64,000 nucleotides of DNA from Celeribacter litoreus (GCF_020165855.1 NZ_JAIUFY010000013.1:248001-312000); one strand, 5' to 3'; counted from the first letter of the stretch, positions 9,050 to 17,828 are shown. Notes: generated from the sequence alone by a model not told the origin. Made by a program: numbers and translations.

Positions 9050-9826
9050 TCAGGTGCGGCCTTCCAGAATGGCCAGCTTTTCGCGTTCATATTCGGGGCC
9101 CCAAACCTTTGAGCGGTTCAGAGAGAGCAGTTTCTCGCGCGCATCCTCTCCGGGGAACACGTTCGCGTCAGGCGGAAAGGTGAGTTTCGCGCGCAGTTCC
9201 GTGAGGTTCAGCAGAGCAAGGAGAGGGTCTATAGGATGCGCCATATCCTCAAGCGTCGCCGTGAACAGCACCTCATCGCCTATCCGGTCGCGGATGTCGT
9301 CCAAGATCTTCGGGTGATCCGCCGCAGCGTGATATTTCGCGATATACTCATCGAGGCCAAGCTTGAGCCGGGACGCCTTCAACCGCTGCCAGTGGCAGGA
9401 CGCAAGCCATCCTTCGCGTCGTGTCGAGTAATACGCGCAGAAGGTATCCTCAGATCCGGTAACGTCTCTCCATGCTTGATAAAGCAGTGAGATAATGATC
9501 GGCGCCGATCCGTATTTCCCGACACCGGATGAGCCGGGGAAATGCCCGGAGAGACTCTCGCTACTGATCAAAATCGGTCGTGGGTCCGATCTATCGAGCG
9601 AGGCAAAAAACTCAGTGGCTTTCTCGACGATGACAGCCTTTGTCGCCTTGCAGCGATTGCCGGAAAAGTCGAGCGCGGCTTTGCGGAGCGCGAGAAGGCT
9701 GATCCCTTCCTGCAAGTAAATCTCGGCGTGTGGCAGGAGGAGGGGCGCGTTGAGGGCCAGAGTATTCTGCACTGTCGTCGTGCCGGTCTTGTGGAAACCG
9801 GCATGAATGACAATCCGTCGGCTCAC
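9050..9826 (-). CDS. Sulfotransferase-like P-loop protein
   Basis: A 258-residue protein beginning with the PAPS-binding P-loop GFHKTGTT at residues 10-17, typical of bacterial sulfotransferase-fold proteins abundant in Rhodobacterales. A second motif resembling the 3'-phosphate loop ([10 protein letters not shown], about residues 85-94) follows. Acceptor unknown; members often act on glycans or lipids, and some lack proven activity. It overlaps the stop of rimM by 4 bp (ATGA) and is followed by trmD after 39 bp, so it is embedded in a translation operon with which it has no evident link. Confidence 0.7.
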   Translation of the reverse strand: MSRRIVIHAGFHKTGTTTVQNTLALNAPLLLPHAEIYLQEGISLLALRKAALDFSGNRCKATKAVIVEKATEFFASLDRSDPRPILISSESLSGHFPGSSGVGKYGSAPIIISLLYQAWRDVTGSEDTFCAYYSTRREGWLASCHWQRLKASRLKLGLDEYIAKYHAAADHPKILDDIRDRIGDEVLFTATLEDMAHPIDPLLALLNLTELRAKLTFPPDANVFPGEDAREKLLSLNRSKVWGPEYEREKLAILEGRT

Positions 9827-10332
9827 TCGAAGAGGCCCTCCGGCGGGTCAGCAATAATCCGGCCGGATTTGAGGTCGACTGTCGGGACGTTCTTGAGCGT
9901 GAACGGGAGCAGGGCAGGCGTTTTGAGGTTTGGGCCGTGCACCTCGAGAAGGTCTCCCGCGCCGTGGTTCAACACGTTGCGGACCGTGCCAAGCTTGGTC
10001 CCGCCTGTGTCGAGAACATCCAGCCCGATCAGGTCTGCGTGGTAGAATTCGTCGTCGGGCAGGGAAGGAAGCTGGTCACGTTCGGCAAAGAGCGTGACGC
10101 CTTTGAGGGCGTCCGCCTCTTCCTTGGTCTCAACACCTTCCAGACGTCCGGCAAAGCCGTTCTTGATGACCCGCGTCAGGGTGAGCTCGTAATGCGTCGC
10201 CCCGTCTTCGGAGGTGAGCGGCGAATACTCCGCGATCGCCTCCGGGTCGGCGCAAAAGCTTTTGATCCGCACTTCGCCATGCACGCCAAATGAACCGGCG
10301 ATGGCTCCGACGAGAATTCTAGGTTCACCCAT
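9823..10332 (-). CDS. rimM: 16S rRNA processing protein RimM
   Basis: A 169-residue ribosome maturation factor that helps assemble the 30S head together with S19. The N-terminal RimM domain begins [19 protein letters not shown], and the C-terminal PRC-barrel contains [14 protein letters not shown]. It is downstream of bluB and rpsP and overlaps the sulfotransferase-like gene by 4 bp. The usual direct rimM-trmD adjacency is broken here. Confidence 0.95.
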   Translation of the reverse strand: MGEPRILVGAIAGSFGVHGEVRIKSFCADPEAIAEYSPLTSEDGATHYELTLTRVIKNGFAGRLEGVETKEEADALKGVTLFAERDQLPSLPDDEFYHADLIGLDVLDTGGTKLGTVRNVLNHGAGDLLEVHGPNLKTPALLPFTLKNVPTVDLKSGRIIADPPEGLFE

Positions 10333-10368
10333 GTTCGGCTCTCTCTCAGGCTCTGATTTGTGCCCAGA

Positions 10369-11016
10369 TTACCGTTCCAGAATCTCGGGGCAAGACTGTC
10401 GTGTTTCCCAACCTGCGGCCTGCAACTCTGGCTCTAGGCTTTCTTGCTCCGGATAGCCGATGCAGAGATAGCCGACGAGGCTCCAGTCTTCCGGAATGTC
10501 GAGGGATTGAGATAGGCTTTTCGGGTTTAGAATGGACACCCAACCGAGGCCGATCCCCTCAGCGCGGAGCATGAGCCAGAACTGCATGATCGCGGAGACG
10601 ACGGAATAGCGGAGCATTTCCGGCATTGTCTGAATGCCGAGACCTTTGCCGGTGGCCGTGCCCTCATCACAGAAGACAGCAATCTGAACAGGTGCTTCGC
10701 GCATGCCGGTGAGTTTGAGAGAGGCGTATTTCTGCGCCGTCTCCCCCTCATATCCGCCGAGTGCATTTGCGTTGGCGGTTTCGAAGTTCTTGAGCGCATT
10801 GGCGCGTGCCGCATCACTTTCGACCCGCACGATCCGCCACGGTTGGGACAGTCCGACGGACGGCGCGAGTGAGAACGCGGTCAAGCAGCGTTCGAGCGCG
10901 TCGGGGTCAACGGCATCGCTCCGAAACCGGCGCACATCGCGGCGCCAGCGGAGCAGTTCGTTGAAATCGTTGCGGAAAGATTGGGAGAATTGGCCGAAGA
11001 GAGGTTGGTCTTCCAT
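10369..11016 (-). CDS. bluB: 5,6-dimethylbenzimidazole synthase
   Basis: Flavin-dependent enzyme of the nitroreductase fold that cannibalises FMN to make the lower ligand of vitamin B12. The 215-residue length, N-terminal RWRRDVRRF, the PSVGLSQPWR motif and the C-terminal GWVSILNP segment fit BluB rather than a general nitroreductase. The ATG at 11016 follows AAGG about ten bases upstream; longer in-frame extensions run into the rpsP terminator. It sits between rpsP and rimM but behind a strong terminator, so its transcription may be partly uncoupled. No B12 riboswitch could be recognised in the short space before it. Confidence 0.82.
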   Translation of the reverse strand: MEDQPLFGQFSQSFRNDFNELLRWRRDVRRFRSDAVDPDALERCLTAFSLAPSVGLSQPWRIVRVESDAARANALKNFETANANALGGYEGETAQKYASLKLTGMREAPVQIAVFCDEGTATGKGLGIQTMPEMLRYSVVSAIMQFWLMLRAEGIGLGWVSILNPKSLSQSLDIPEDWSLVGYLCIGYPEQESLEPELQAAGWETRQSCPEILER

Positions 11017-11101
11017 GTGTGGCGAACCTTTTTCAAATGTCGTCGCAGATGACGACACTGACACATAACTACCCTCTGGCGGCAAAGTTCCCGCCAGAGT
11101 C

Positions 11102-11131
11102 AAAAAAGGCGCAGGCAAAGGCGCCTGCGCC
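11102..11131 (-). terminator. Intrinsic terminator after rpsP
   Basis: Minus-strand stem GGCGCAGG/CCTGCGCC with an eight-base loop followed by six T. It lies about 30 bp downstream of the rpsP stop and would cut off or attenuate transcription into bluB and rimM. Confidence 0.8.
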
Positions 11132-11162
11132 CGAAAGGCGACTGATCGCAGTCCGAGAAGAA

Positions 11163-11540
11163 TTACTCTTCTGCGGTTGCTTCAGCAGCAGCTTCAGCGG
11201 CCTCAGCAGCTTTTGCAGCTTTCTCTTCAGCGCGGTCCTGAGCTTTTTTGCCCGGAACGGCTTTCTTCGGGTTGCTGCGCTCTTTTTTCGCAACGACGCC
11301 AGCAGCTTCGAGCATGCGGGAGATACGGTCGGTCGGCTGTGCGCCTTGGCCGAGCCAGTATTGAACGCGCTCGAGGTCCATTTTCACGCGCTCTTCGCTG
11401 TCTTTCGGCAGGAGCGGGTTGTAGGTGCCGAGCTTCTCGAGGAAGCGGCCATCGCGCGGCATGCGGGAGTCAGCAGCAACGATGCGGTAGAACGGGCGTT
11501 TTTTGGAACCGCCGCGGGCGAGACGAATTTTGATAGCCAT
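11163..11540 (-). CDS. rpsP: 30S ribosomal protein S16
   Basis: Small-subunit ribosomal protein with the diagnostic N terminus [19 protein letters not shown] and the [14 protein letters not shown] segment. At 125 residues it is longer than the E. coli protein (82); the extra C-terminal about 35 residues are a low-complexity Ala/Glu/Lys tail, frequent in alphaproteobacteria. It sits 49 bp after chorismate mutase, and a strong terminator follows. Confidence 0.97.
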   Translation of the reverse strand: MAIKIRLARGGSKKRPFYRIVAADSRMPRDGRFLEKLGTYNPLLPKDSEERVKMDLERVQYWLGQGAQPTDRISRMLEAAGVVAKKERSNPKKAVPGKKAQDRAEEKAAKAAEAAEAAAEATAEE

Positions 11541-11589
11541 GATGTGTTTCTCCTAAGTCTGACTATTGAGCCAAGGTCCGTGTAAGGCC

Positions 11590-11889
11590 TTAGCAATCCT
11601 GGTGTTTTTCGTGATGGTGGATGACTTCCTGAATGATGAATTTCAGGAACTCTTTAGCGAATTCCGGATCGAGGTCCGCGCGTTTGGCGAGGTCTTCGAG
11701 CCGGGCAATCTGTTTCTCTTCGCGCGCCGGATCGGACGGCGGAAGGTCGTGAGCGGCTTTGAGTTTGCCGACCGCTTGGGTGTGTTTGAACCGTTCCCCG
11801 AGGGTGTAGACAAGGATCGCGTCGAGGCGATCAATGCTTTCGCGGTGCTCCTTGAGGATCTCGGCTGCGCGCATTTGGGTCTCGTTCAT
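11590..11889 (-). CDS. Chorismate mutase, AroQ class
   Basis: A 99-residue all-helical chorismate mutase that converts chorismate to prephenate for Phe/Tyr synthesis. Catalytic-type residues are visible in ESIDRLDAILVYTLGERF and the Lys of VGKLKAAH. The ATG at 11889 gives the normal AroQ-domain length; upstream in-frame sequence overlaps the GNAT gene and lacks family similarity. It lies between a GNAT gene and rpsP, a conserved position in Rhodobacteraceae. Confidence 0.85.
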   Translation of the reverse strand: MNETQMRAAEILKEHRESIDRLDAILVYTLGERFKHTQAVGKLKAAHDLPPSDPAREEKQIARLEDLAKRADLDPEFAKEFLKFIIQEVIHHHEKHQDC

Positions 11890-11977
11890 TGCGCAAAACT
11901 CCCTGTCGGAATGGTGTCGGACAAGTGTCGGACTTTTGTCGGGCAAAGTGTCGGGCACTGGGTGAAAAACACAGAGG

Positions 11978-12529
11978 TCATGCGTAGGCCTCCATGCCGC
12001 CATCCATGAGGGCGTCAGCGCTCGGGTGACGGAATACGAGAACCTCATCGGCGCCCTCCCCATCCGGACGCGGGGCCGCATCGTCACGCATTGCGCCGAG
12101 ACGTTCCGCGACAGCGATGGAGCGGGTGTTGTCCGGCGTCACGTAAGACACGACGCTTTCTTCACCGAGTTCCGCGTAGGCATAGTCACGCGCGGCCATC
12201 GCGGCCTCCGTCGCATACCCTTTGCCTTCGAACCCGTCGAACAGAACCCAGCCCAATTCCAGTTCCGGAAAATGCGGCGGTTTGTTCAGAGCGACCTGAC
12301 CGATGAGGGCCTGATCTTCGCGACGTTCAACTGCCCATGCGCCGTGACCCATCAGGGACCACTGGGCCACATCACCACAGAACGCGAACCACGCCTGACG
12401 CCGGTCGAGCGGGCCATGCATGTGGCGCGACCGCTCGGACGCGAACATGTCGGCGTAGGGGGCAAAGTCCCCTTCGACATGCGCGCGCAGGCGGAGGCGC
12501 TGCGTTTCTATGGTGGGTGCGACGGTCAT
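11978..12529 (-). CDS. GNAT-family N-acetyltransferase (RimJ/RimL-like)
   Basis: A 183-residue acetyltransferase of the ribosomal-protein-alanine acetyltransferase type. It starts TIETQRLRLR, has the acetyl-CoA-binding region LFDGFEGKGYATEAA, and ends its fold with DNTRSIAVAERLGA. The substrate cannot be told from sequence. Its ATG follows the ffh TAA directly with no spacer, so translation is probably coupled. It precedes chorismate mutase by about 88 bp. Confidence 0.85.
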   Translation of the reverse strand: MTVAPTIETQRLRLRAHVEGDFAPYADMFASERSRHMHGPLDRRQAWFAFCGDVAQWSLMGHGAWAVERREDQALIGQVALNKPPHFPELELGWVLFDGFEGKGYATEAAMAARDYAYAELGEESVVSYVTPDNTRSIAVAERLGAMRDDAAPRPDGEGADEVLVFRHPSADALMDGGMEAYA

Positions 12530-14041
12530 TTATTTCTTTTTCCCGAAACCGGAGAGACCGGGCGGCAAGGACGGGCCGCCGAGACCCGGCAGACCACCGG
12601 GCATACCTTTCGGCATCGCGCCCTGAAGCTGCTTGGTCGCTTCGGCCATTTTCGCCGGATCCATATCTTCGAGACCCTGCGGGCCGCCTTTGCCGAACAT
12701 GCCTTTCACAGCCTGTTTCAGCATGCCGCCTTTGCCCATTTTGCCCATCTTCTTCATCATGTCGGCCATCTGGCGGTGCATTTTGAGAAGTTTGTTCAGT
12801 TCGGCGACTTCGAGACCGGCGCCTTTGGCGATCCGCTTTTTGCGGGAGGCCTGAAGGAGCTGCGGGTTGGCGCGCTCTTTCTTGGTCATGGAGTTCACGA
12901 GGGCGATCTGGCGCGCGATGATTTTGTCGTCGAAACCGGCGTCCTGCACCTGTTTCGCCATTTTGCCCATGCCCGGCATCATGCCCATGATGCTTTCCAT
13001 GCCGCCCATCTTCTGCATCTGCTCGAGCTGCATCTTCAGGTCGTTCATGTTGAAACGGCCCTTCTGGAAGCGCTTCATCATGCGTTCGGCTTGCTCGGCC
13101 TCGATGGTTTCCTGTGCCTTCTCGACGAGGGCAACGATGTCGCCCATGCCGAGGATGCGGCCAGCGACGCGTTCCGGATGGAACTCTTCGAGGGCGTCCA
13201 TCTTTTCGCCGAGACCGACAAATTTGATCGGCTTGCCGGTGACTGCGCGCATGGAGAGCGCTGCACCGCCACGGCCGTCACCATCCATACGGGTGAGGAC
13301 CACGCCGGAGATGCCGATGCGTTCGTCAAAGTTTTCTGCGGTGTGGACAGCGTCCTGACCGGTCAGACCGTCAACAACGAGAAGCGTCTCACGCGGGGAG
13401 GTGAGGTTGCGGACCTCTTCGACCTCGGCCATGAGCGTTTCGTCGATGGAGAGACGACCTGCGGTGTCGAGCATGTAAACGTCATAGCCACCCATCGTCG
13501 CCTGTTGCTTGGCGCGGCGGGCGATGTCTGCGGCGGACTGACCTGGCACGATCGGCAGGGTGTCGACGCCGATCTGCTCACCGAGGACTTTGAGCTGGTC
13601 CTGAGCCGCCGGACGGTAGATGTCGAGAGAGGCCATCAGGACGCGTTTGCCCTGTTTCTCTTTCAGACGTTTGGCGAGTTTCGCGGTGGTCGTGGTTTTA
13701 CCACCACCCTGAAGACCGACCATGAGGATCGGTGCGGGGGCGTTGTCGACCTTAAGCGAGCCAATCTCACCCTCATCACCCGCGAGAACGTGGACGAGTT
13801 CGTCGTGCACGATCTTGACGACCTGCTGGCCGGGGGTAACGGATTTGGTGACGGCTTGGCCGGTGGCCTTGTCAGAGACGGCTTTGACAAAGTCGCGGGC
13901 CACAGAAAGCGAGACGTCGGCCTCAAGCAGGGCAACGCGGACTTCGCGCAGCGCGGTTTTCACATCGTCTTCGGACAACGCACCCTGTTTGGTGAGCTTG
14001 TCGAAGACGCCGGACAGGCGATCAGACAGATTTTCAAACAT
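12530..14041 (-). CDS. ffh: Signal recognition particle protein Ffh
   Basis: SRP54 GTPase that binds 4.5S RNA and signal peptides of nascent inner-membrane proteins. The N domain opens MFENLSDRLSGVFDKL. The G domain carries GLQGGGKTTTTAKLA near residues 110-125 and LDTAGRLSIDE. The C-terminal M domain is Met-rich (MGMMPGMGKM, MMKKMGKMGKGGM) and ends in a Gly/Pro/Lys tail. At 503 residues it is of usual alphaproteobacterial size. An AGGAG site precedes the ATG. A highly structured leader lies upstream. Confidence 0.97.
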   Translation of the reverse strand: MFENLSDRLSGVFDKLTKQGALSEDDVKTALREVRVALLEADVSLSVARDFVKAVSDKATGQAVTKSVTPGQQVVKIVHDELVHVLAGDEGEIGSLKVDNAPAPILMVGLQGGGKTTTTAKLAKRLKEKQGKRVLMASLDIYRPAAQDQLKVLGEQIGVDTLPIVPGQSAADIARRAKQQATMGGYDVYMLDTAGRLSIDETLMAEVEEVRNLTSPRETLLVVDGLTGQDAVHTAENFDERIGISGVVLTRMDGDGRGGAALSMRAVTGKPIKFVGLGEKMDALEEFHPERVAGRILGMGDIVALVEKAQETIEAEQAERMMKRFQKGRFNMNDLKMQLEQMQKMGGMESIMGMMPGMGKMAKQVQDAGFDDKIIARQIALVNSMTKKERANPQLLQASRKKRIAKGAGLEVAELNKLLKMHRQMADMMKKMGKMGKGGMLKQAVKGMFGKGGPQGLEDMDPAKMAEATKQLQGAMPKGMPGGLPGLGGPSLPPGLSGFGKKK

Positions 14042-14064
14042 GGGCCATTCTCCTGTGTCGTGAC

Positions 14065-14236
14065 CGTTCGGGGTGCCCCTAAGGTCGGAGGCCGTTGACG
14101 ATGTGCTTCATCTGGGGACGAAGCGGCGAATTGAAACCCCGAACGTGCAAATGCACCTTTGCCCCCGTGGGCGTACAACGCTGACGGGGGGCGATCCTGG
14201 CCTGTAGCCTGAGGACCGGAAGACTCACACTTCCGG
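14065..14236 (-). ncRNA. Candidate structured 5' leader RNA of ffh
   Basis: About 170 nt that fold strongly on paper. In plus coordinates: a perfect 10-bp long-range helix (CGTTCGGGGT 14065-14074 with ACCCCGAACG 14136-14145) enclosing a GCTTC/GAAGC hairpin; a GTGC/GCAC hairpin at 14145-14156; a 7-bp CCCCCGT/ACGGGGG stem (14162-14190) with a nested GCGT/ACGC; a GATCCT..AGGACC hairpin (14193-14217); and a 7-bp CCGGAAG/CTTCCGG hairpin (14216-14236). The block ends about 24 nt before ffh. I could not match it to 4.5S, 6S, RNase P or tmRNA signatures. The strand is inferred from closeness to ffh; the gap to the plus-strand gene at 14343 is larger. No other gene is visible in 14042-14342. Confidence 0.45.
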
Positions 14237-14342
14237 GAAATTTGATCCGGTCTCTACGCGCGTGCGTATGAGGAGTCAAGTATTGTGGAGACTTTCGATG
14301 TTTCCGCTACCTGATTGCAAAGCTGTTTTCAAAGGGGTCGCT

Positions 14343-15149
14343 ATGAACGATCTGTCTGCATTTCCCGAACCGGCGCCGCGCGACGGCGTTTTGTATGTGG
14401 CTGGTGGGCCCGATTACGTTGATCTGGCAATTCAGTCCGCACGGAGCCTGCGAGAGCATGAGCCGACGATTGCCATCGACCTTGTGACCGATTTGCCGGA
14501 GAACCTGCCGCGCGGGCTCTTTGATCGGGTGACGGCGTGTTATGACATGCACCCTCGGGAAAAGCTGCGCGCGATGCCGAATTCGCGGTTCGAGCGGACG
14601 CTCTTTATGGACTCGGACACACTGTTCCTCGCGCCGCTTGGAGATCTCTTCGGGATTCTAGACCGGTTCGAGTGTGCGCTGACCCATGACGTGCGCCGTG
14701 ATTGGGAGTTGATCCGGCAGGGGCGGGACCACAAGACGCCCTATGCCTTCCCGCAGCACAACTCCGGTGTGTTCCTCTATCGCAAGTCCGAGGCGATGCT
14801 GGCGTTTCTCGAGGAGTGGGCGGAGCGGTTCTTCGCGGATGATGCGGTTGAGCGGGATCAGATCATTCTGAAAGACCTGCTCTGGGAGAGCGATCTGCGG
14901 TATTATGTGTTGCCGCCGGAGTTCAACTTGCGCCGTGTGACGATGTTAGACGCGTGGGAGCCGCTCGATGCCGTGCCGACCGTGCTGCATTCGCACCGGT
15001 TTCAGGATCACATGCGCAGCGGAGCGGAACGGATCGCGTCTCTGGAGGCTCTGCTGAAAGTCGAACGTGCGGCACTTGCTCAAGAATGGGACGGAGACCT
15101 GCCCGAAGCGGCACAGAGGTGGGCGGATCTGCGGGTTTCTGTAAAATAA
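14343..15149 (+). CDS. Glycosyltransferase-like protein (GT-A type, DxD motif)
   Basis: A 268-residue protein with a probable DxD metal-binding motif (FMDSDTLFL, Asp90 and Asp92) preceded by RFERTL, and a substrate region HNSGVFLYRKSEAM, the layout of nucleotide-sugar transferases such as GT8/GT32-type proteins. The ATG at 14343 has AAAGGGG five bases upstream; the longer frame from 14262 lacks a good site and would enter the ffh leader. Substrate unknown. It is a single gene, divergent from ffh and about 70 bp before a LysR gene on the same strand. Confidence 0.65.
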   Translation: MNDLSAFPEPAPRDGVLYVAGGPDYVDLAIQSARSLREHEPTIAIDLVTDLPENLPRGLFDRVTACYDMHPREKLRAMPNSRFERTLFMDSDTLFLAPLGDLFGILDRFECALTHDVRRDWELIRQGRDHKTPYAFPQHNSGVFLYRKSEAMLAFLEEWAERFFADDAVERDQIILKDLLWESDLRYYVLPPEFNLRRVTMLDAWEPLDAVPTVLHSHRFQDHMRSGAERIASLEALLKVERAALAQEWDGDLPEAAQRWADLRVSVK

Positions 15150-15217
15150 CCTTGCGAATTTAAACGTTTCGATGGACTGTTGCGCAGGAACGTTCTTCTG
15201 CGCACAAGGGGCCGTAT

Positions 15218-16126
15218 ATGTCCGTCGAAAACTGGGATGAATTCCGCACCGCCTTTCAGGTCGCCAAAATGGGCACCGTCTCGGGCGCTGCGCAGGCGTT
15301 GGGCGTGCACCACGCCACCGTGATCCGGCATATCGACAGCCTCGAGGGACGCCTCGGCGTCAAACTGTTCCAGCGCCACGCGCGCGGCTACACGCCGACG
15401 GAGGCTGGTCTCGATCTCCTGAAAGTCGCGCAGACCACAGATGACCAGCTCTCTCACCTCGTGTCCCGTATCAAAGGTCGCGGCGAAGAGGTGGCGGGCG
15501 AGTTGGTCGTGACGTCGCTGCCGGGCCTTGCCCCGCTGCTCGCGCCGATCCTCACCGATTTCCAGATCGACCATCCCGGCCTGACCGTCCGCTATCTCGC
15601 GGGCGAGCGTCTGTTCCGCCTCGAATACGGCGAGGCCCACGTAGCGATCCGCGCAGGCAAACCGCCGCAGGAGCCGGATAACGTCGTCCAGCCGTTCTAC
15701 AAACAGCGCTACGGTCTCTACGCGCACAAATCCTATCTCGACCGTCACGGCGTTCCGAAAGGCGGCGAAGCGGAACTTATCAAAGGGCTGCGTTTTGTGA
15801 CCCTTGACGATCCGGCGTCTCGTGCGCCCTTTATGGTCTGGATTACGGCGAACGTCCCCCCGAGCCAAATCGTCTTCCGCACATCGGATTCTGAAGCGAT
15901 GGCTGAGGCTGTTGTGGCGGGGGCTGGTGCCGGGTTCCTCCCGACTTGGATGGCAGGAAAGAACGATGCGCTGATCGAACTCATCCCGCCGAAGATCGAA
16001 TGGGACAGCCAGAACTGGCTTGTGACCCACGTCGATTTGCACCGGACGCCAAAGGTTCAGGCCTTCCTGACTTTCCTAAAAGCGCGGGCCAAAGAGTGGC
16101 CGAATGAATTCGGCGATACTGAGTGA
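15218..16126 (+). CDS. LysR-family transcriptional regulator
   Basis: A 302-residue regulator. The N-terminal winged helix-turn-helix (residues about 5-65, GTVSGAAQALGVHHATVIRHIDSLEGRLGVKLFQR) is followed by a periplasmic-binding-protein-like effector domain. AAGGGG precedes the ATG. The next gene, a DMT-family exporter on the same strand about 100 bp downstream, is a plausible but unproven target. Between them, CACAG-GGCG-CTGTG (around 16137-16150) is an inverted repeat of unknown meaning. Confidence 0.85.
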   Translation: MSVENWDEFRTAFQVAKMGTVSGAAQALGVHHATVIRHIDSLEGRLGVKLFQRHARGYTPTEAGLDLLKVAQTTDDQLSHLVSRIKGRGEEVAGELVVTSLPGLAPLLAPILTDFQIDHPGLTVRYLAGERLFRLEYGEAHVAIRAGKPPQEPDNVVQPFYKQRYGLYAHKSYLDRHGVPKGGEAELIKGLRFVTLDDPASRAPFMVWITANVPPSQIVFRTSDSEAMAEAVVAGAGAGFLPTWMAGKNDALIELIPPKIEWDSQNWLVTHVDLHRTPKVQAFLTFLKARAKEWPNEFGDTE

Positions 16127-16229
16127 GCATAGCTCCACAGGGCGCTGTGCAAATCGCAGAGTAGACCTTTGGTGCGGCTGGGCGTAAATCTCTGGCAATC
16201 TGACATATTCATTTCGCGAGATATTACCC

Positions 16230-17129
16230 GTGCCACATCCCGCCTCCCCAAAAGATCGCCGCAATGGTCACATGGCGATGCTGACGTTTTCGTTTCTTGT
16301 CGCGGGATCATTTTCTCTCGGCTCGATGGCGGCGAACGACATCACGCCACTCGCGCTTAACGCGGTGCGGTTCTTTTCGGCGGCCGTGATCGTCGGCATC
16401 ATCGCGGCCTCGACCGGCGGCATTCCGAAAGAGGCGTTTCGCCAACCGTGGCGCTACGCGATCCTCGGGGGCATCTTTGCCTTTTACTTCGTCATGATGT
16501 TTTTCGGCCTGAAAACGGCCAAGCCGGTGTCGACCGCTGCAATCTTTACCCTGACGCCGGTGCTCGCGGCGGGGTTCGGCTATATTATCATGCGTCAAAT
16601 CACGACGAAACGGATCGCCACGGCGCTTGCCATCGGTGCTGTGGGTGCGCTCTGGGTGATTTTCAAAGGCGATATTCACGCGCTTCTGGCGTTTGAGGTT
16701 GGTCGTGGCGAAGCGATATATTTCGTCGGCGTCATCGCGCATGCCGTTTACACGCCGCTGGTGCCTCGCCTGTCCCATGGTGAACGAACCTTTGTCTTTA
16801 CGTTCTTTGTTCTGTCGGCGGCGTCTATCGTGATTGTCTTGTTTGGCTGGAAAGATGTGCTCGAGACAGATTGGATGAACCTGCCGGCGATCGTCTGGAT
16901 TGCAATCGGCTACATTACGATCTTTGCGACGACGATTACGGCGTCACTGCTGGCCTATGCGTCGGTGCGTCTCGCGAGCGCAAAGGTGATGGCCTATACC
17001 TATCTGGTCCCCTCTTGGGTGATCATTTGGGAGTTTGGTCTCGGACACGGCGTGCCGGGGGCGCTCGTGTTCGGGGGAATCGGGCTCACCATTCTCGCAC
17101 TTTATCTCCTGCTCAAGCACGAAGCTTGA
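16230..17129 (+). CDS. EamA/DMT-family transporter
   Basis: A 299-residue inner-membrane protein with about ten transmembrane segments arranged as two EamA repeats; it opens with a hydrophobic helix containing VAGSFSLGSMAANDITPLAL. The family exports amino acids or metabolites, and the substrate is unknown. The GTG at 16230 is used here because the first helix is preceded by a basic stretch; an ATG at 16272 that removes 14 residues is equally possible, as neither has a strong ribosome site. Confidence 0.8.
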   Translation: MPHPASPKDRRNGHMAMLTFSFLVAGSFSLGSMAANDITPLALNAVRFFSAAVIVGIIAASTGGIPKEAFRQPWRYAILGGIFAFYFVMMFFGLKTAKPVSTAAIFTLTPVLAAGFGYIIMRQITTKRIATALAIGAVGALWVIFKGDIHALLAFEVGRGEAIYFVGVIAHAVYTPLVPRLSHGERTFVFTFFVLSAASIVIVLFGWKDVLETDWMNLPAIVWIAIGYITIFATTITASLLAYASVRLASAKVMAYTYLVPSWVIIWEFGLGHGVPGALVFGGIGLTILALYLLLKHEA

Positions 17130-17212
17130 GGGCTTGACCTTCCGCAAATCGGCTCCTTCGGGTTTGTGGTATACTCCAAATACTCTGCACAAGCAGGGGT
17201 GGAGGAGGAGAG

Positions 17213-17626
17213 ATGTTTAAAACAATCGTTATTCCGGTAGATCTTGGCCATGTGGACCGGCTTGAGAAAGCCTTGAGTGTCGCGGGCGATCTCGCTTCGC
17301 AATACGATGCCGGCGTTCACGTGGTGGGGGTCGCACCCGAAACGCCGCATGAATTGGGTCATACGCCTGCTGAATATGAGGCGCGGCTGGCGAAATTCGC
17401 GAAGGAACTCGCAGATCGCTATGGGCGTCCGGTGTCACCACACCCGGTGATTGCAACTGACTTGCGGATCGATCTTGATGCGCTTCTGATGAAAGCCAGT
17501 GAAGAGTTGGGCGCTGATTTGGTCGTGATGGCCAGCCATGTGCCGGGCTTCGTCGAGTATATCTTTGGCTCGAATGCAGGCACGCTGGCTTCGCATTCCA
17601 AGATGTCGGTCTTCGTGGTCCGCTAA
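17213..17626 (+). CDS. Universal stress protein, UspA family
   Basis: A 137-residue single-domain Usp protein. It begins MFKTIVIPVDLGHVDRLEKAL, the first strand plus acidic residue typical of the fold, and ends LASHSKMSVFVVR. The ATP-binding Gly-rich motif near GFVEYIFGSNAG is atypical, so nucleotide binding is uncertain. A very strong ribosome site (GGAGGAGGAGAG) precedes the ATG. A 22-residue membrane peptide follows after 66 bp and may share the transcript. Confidence 0.85.
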   Translation: MFKTIVIPVDLGHVDRLEKALSVAGDLASQYDAGVHVVGVAPETPHELGHTPAEYEARLAKFAKELADRYGRPVSPHPVIATDLRIDLDALLMKASEELGADLVVMASHVPGFVEYIFGSNAGTLASHSKMSVFVVR

Positions 17627-17692
17627 GGCGCAACGGAACCCTTGGCCCTTTTCCGCGTTGTCTTTGCAACTGAACAAACGTGGAGAAGGGTT

Positions 17693-17761
17693 ATGAACTC
17701 TATCATCTATCTCGTCGGTCTCGTTGTTGTGGTCGGCGCTATCCTGAATTTTGTCGCCTAA
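17693..17761 (+). CDS. 22-residue hydrophobic small membrane peptide
   Basis: A short gene encoding 22 residues: MNSIIYLV, then GLVVVVGAILNFVA. Almost the whole peptide can form one transmembrane helix. A strong ribosome site (GGAGAAGGG) ends two bases before the ATG, the stop is TAA, and an intrinsic terminator follows 29 bp later. These three signals together make it a convincing small gene, probably in one transcript with the upstream Usp gene. Function unknown. Confidence 0.7.
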   Translation: MNSIIYLVGLVVVVGAILNFVA

Positions 17762-17789
17762 GCGACACACGAGACGCATCTCTCTAAAG

Positions 17790-17816
17790 ACGCGCTGCTT
17801 TCGCGGCGCGTTTTTT
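17790..17816 (+). terminator. Intrinsic terminator after the small peptide gene
   Basis: Stem ACGCGC/GCGCGT with a GC-rich loop, followed by six T. It ends the uspA-peptide transcript and faces the convergent ArsR gene. Confidence 0.75.
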
Positions 17817-17828
17817 GTTGCGGCGGGT

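Noticed and set aside
12026-14098. A 690-codon open frame on the plus strand across ffh
   Set aside because: It is antisense to ffh, whose protein matches the family throughout; the long opposite frame is a by-product of high GC at third positions.
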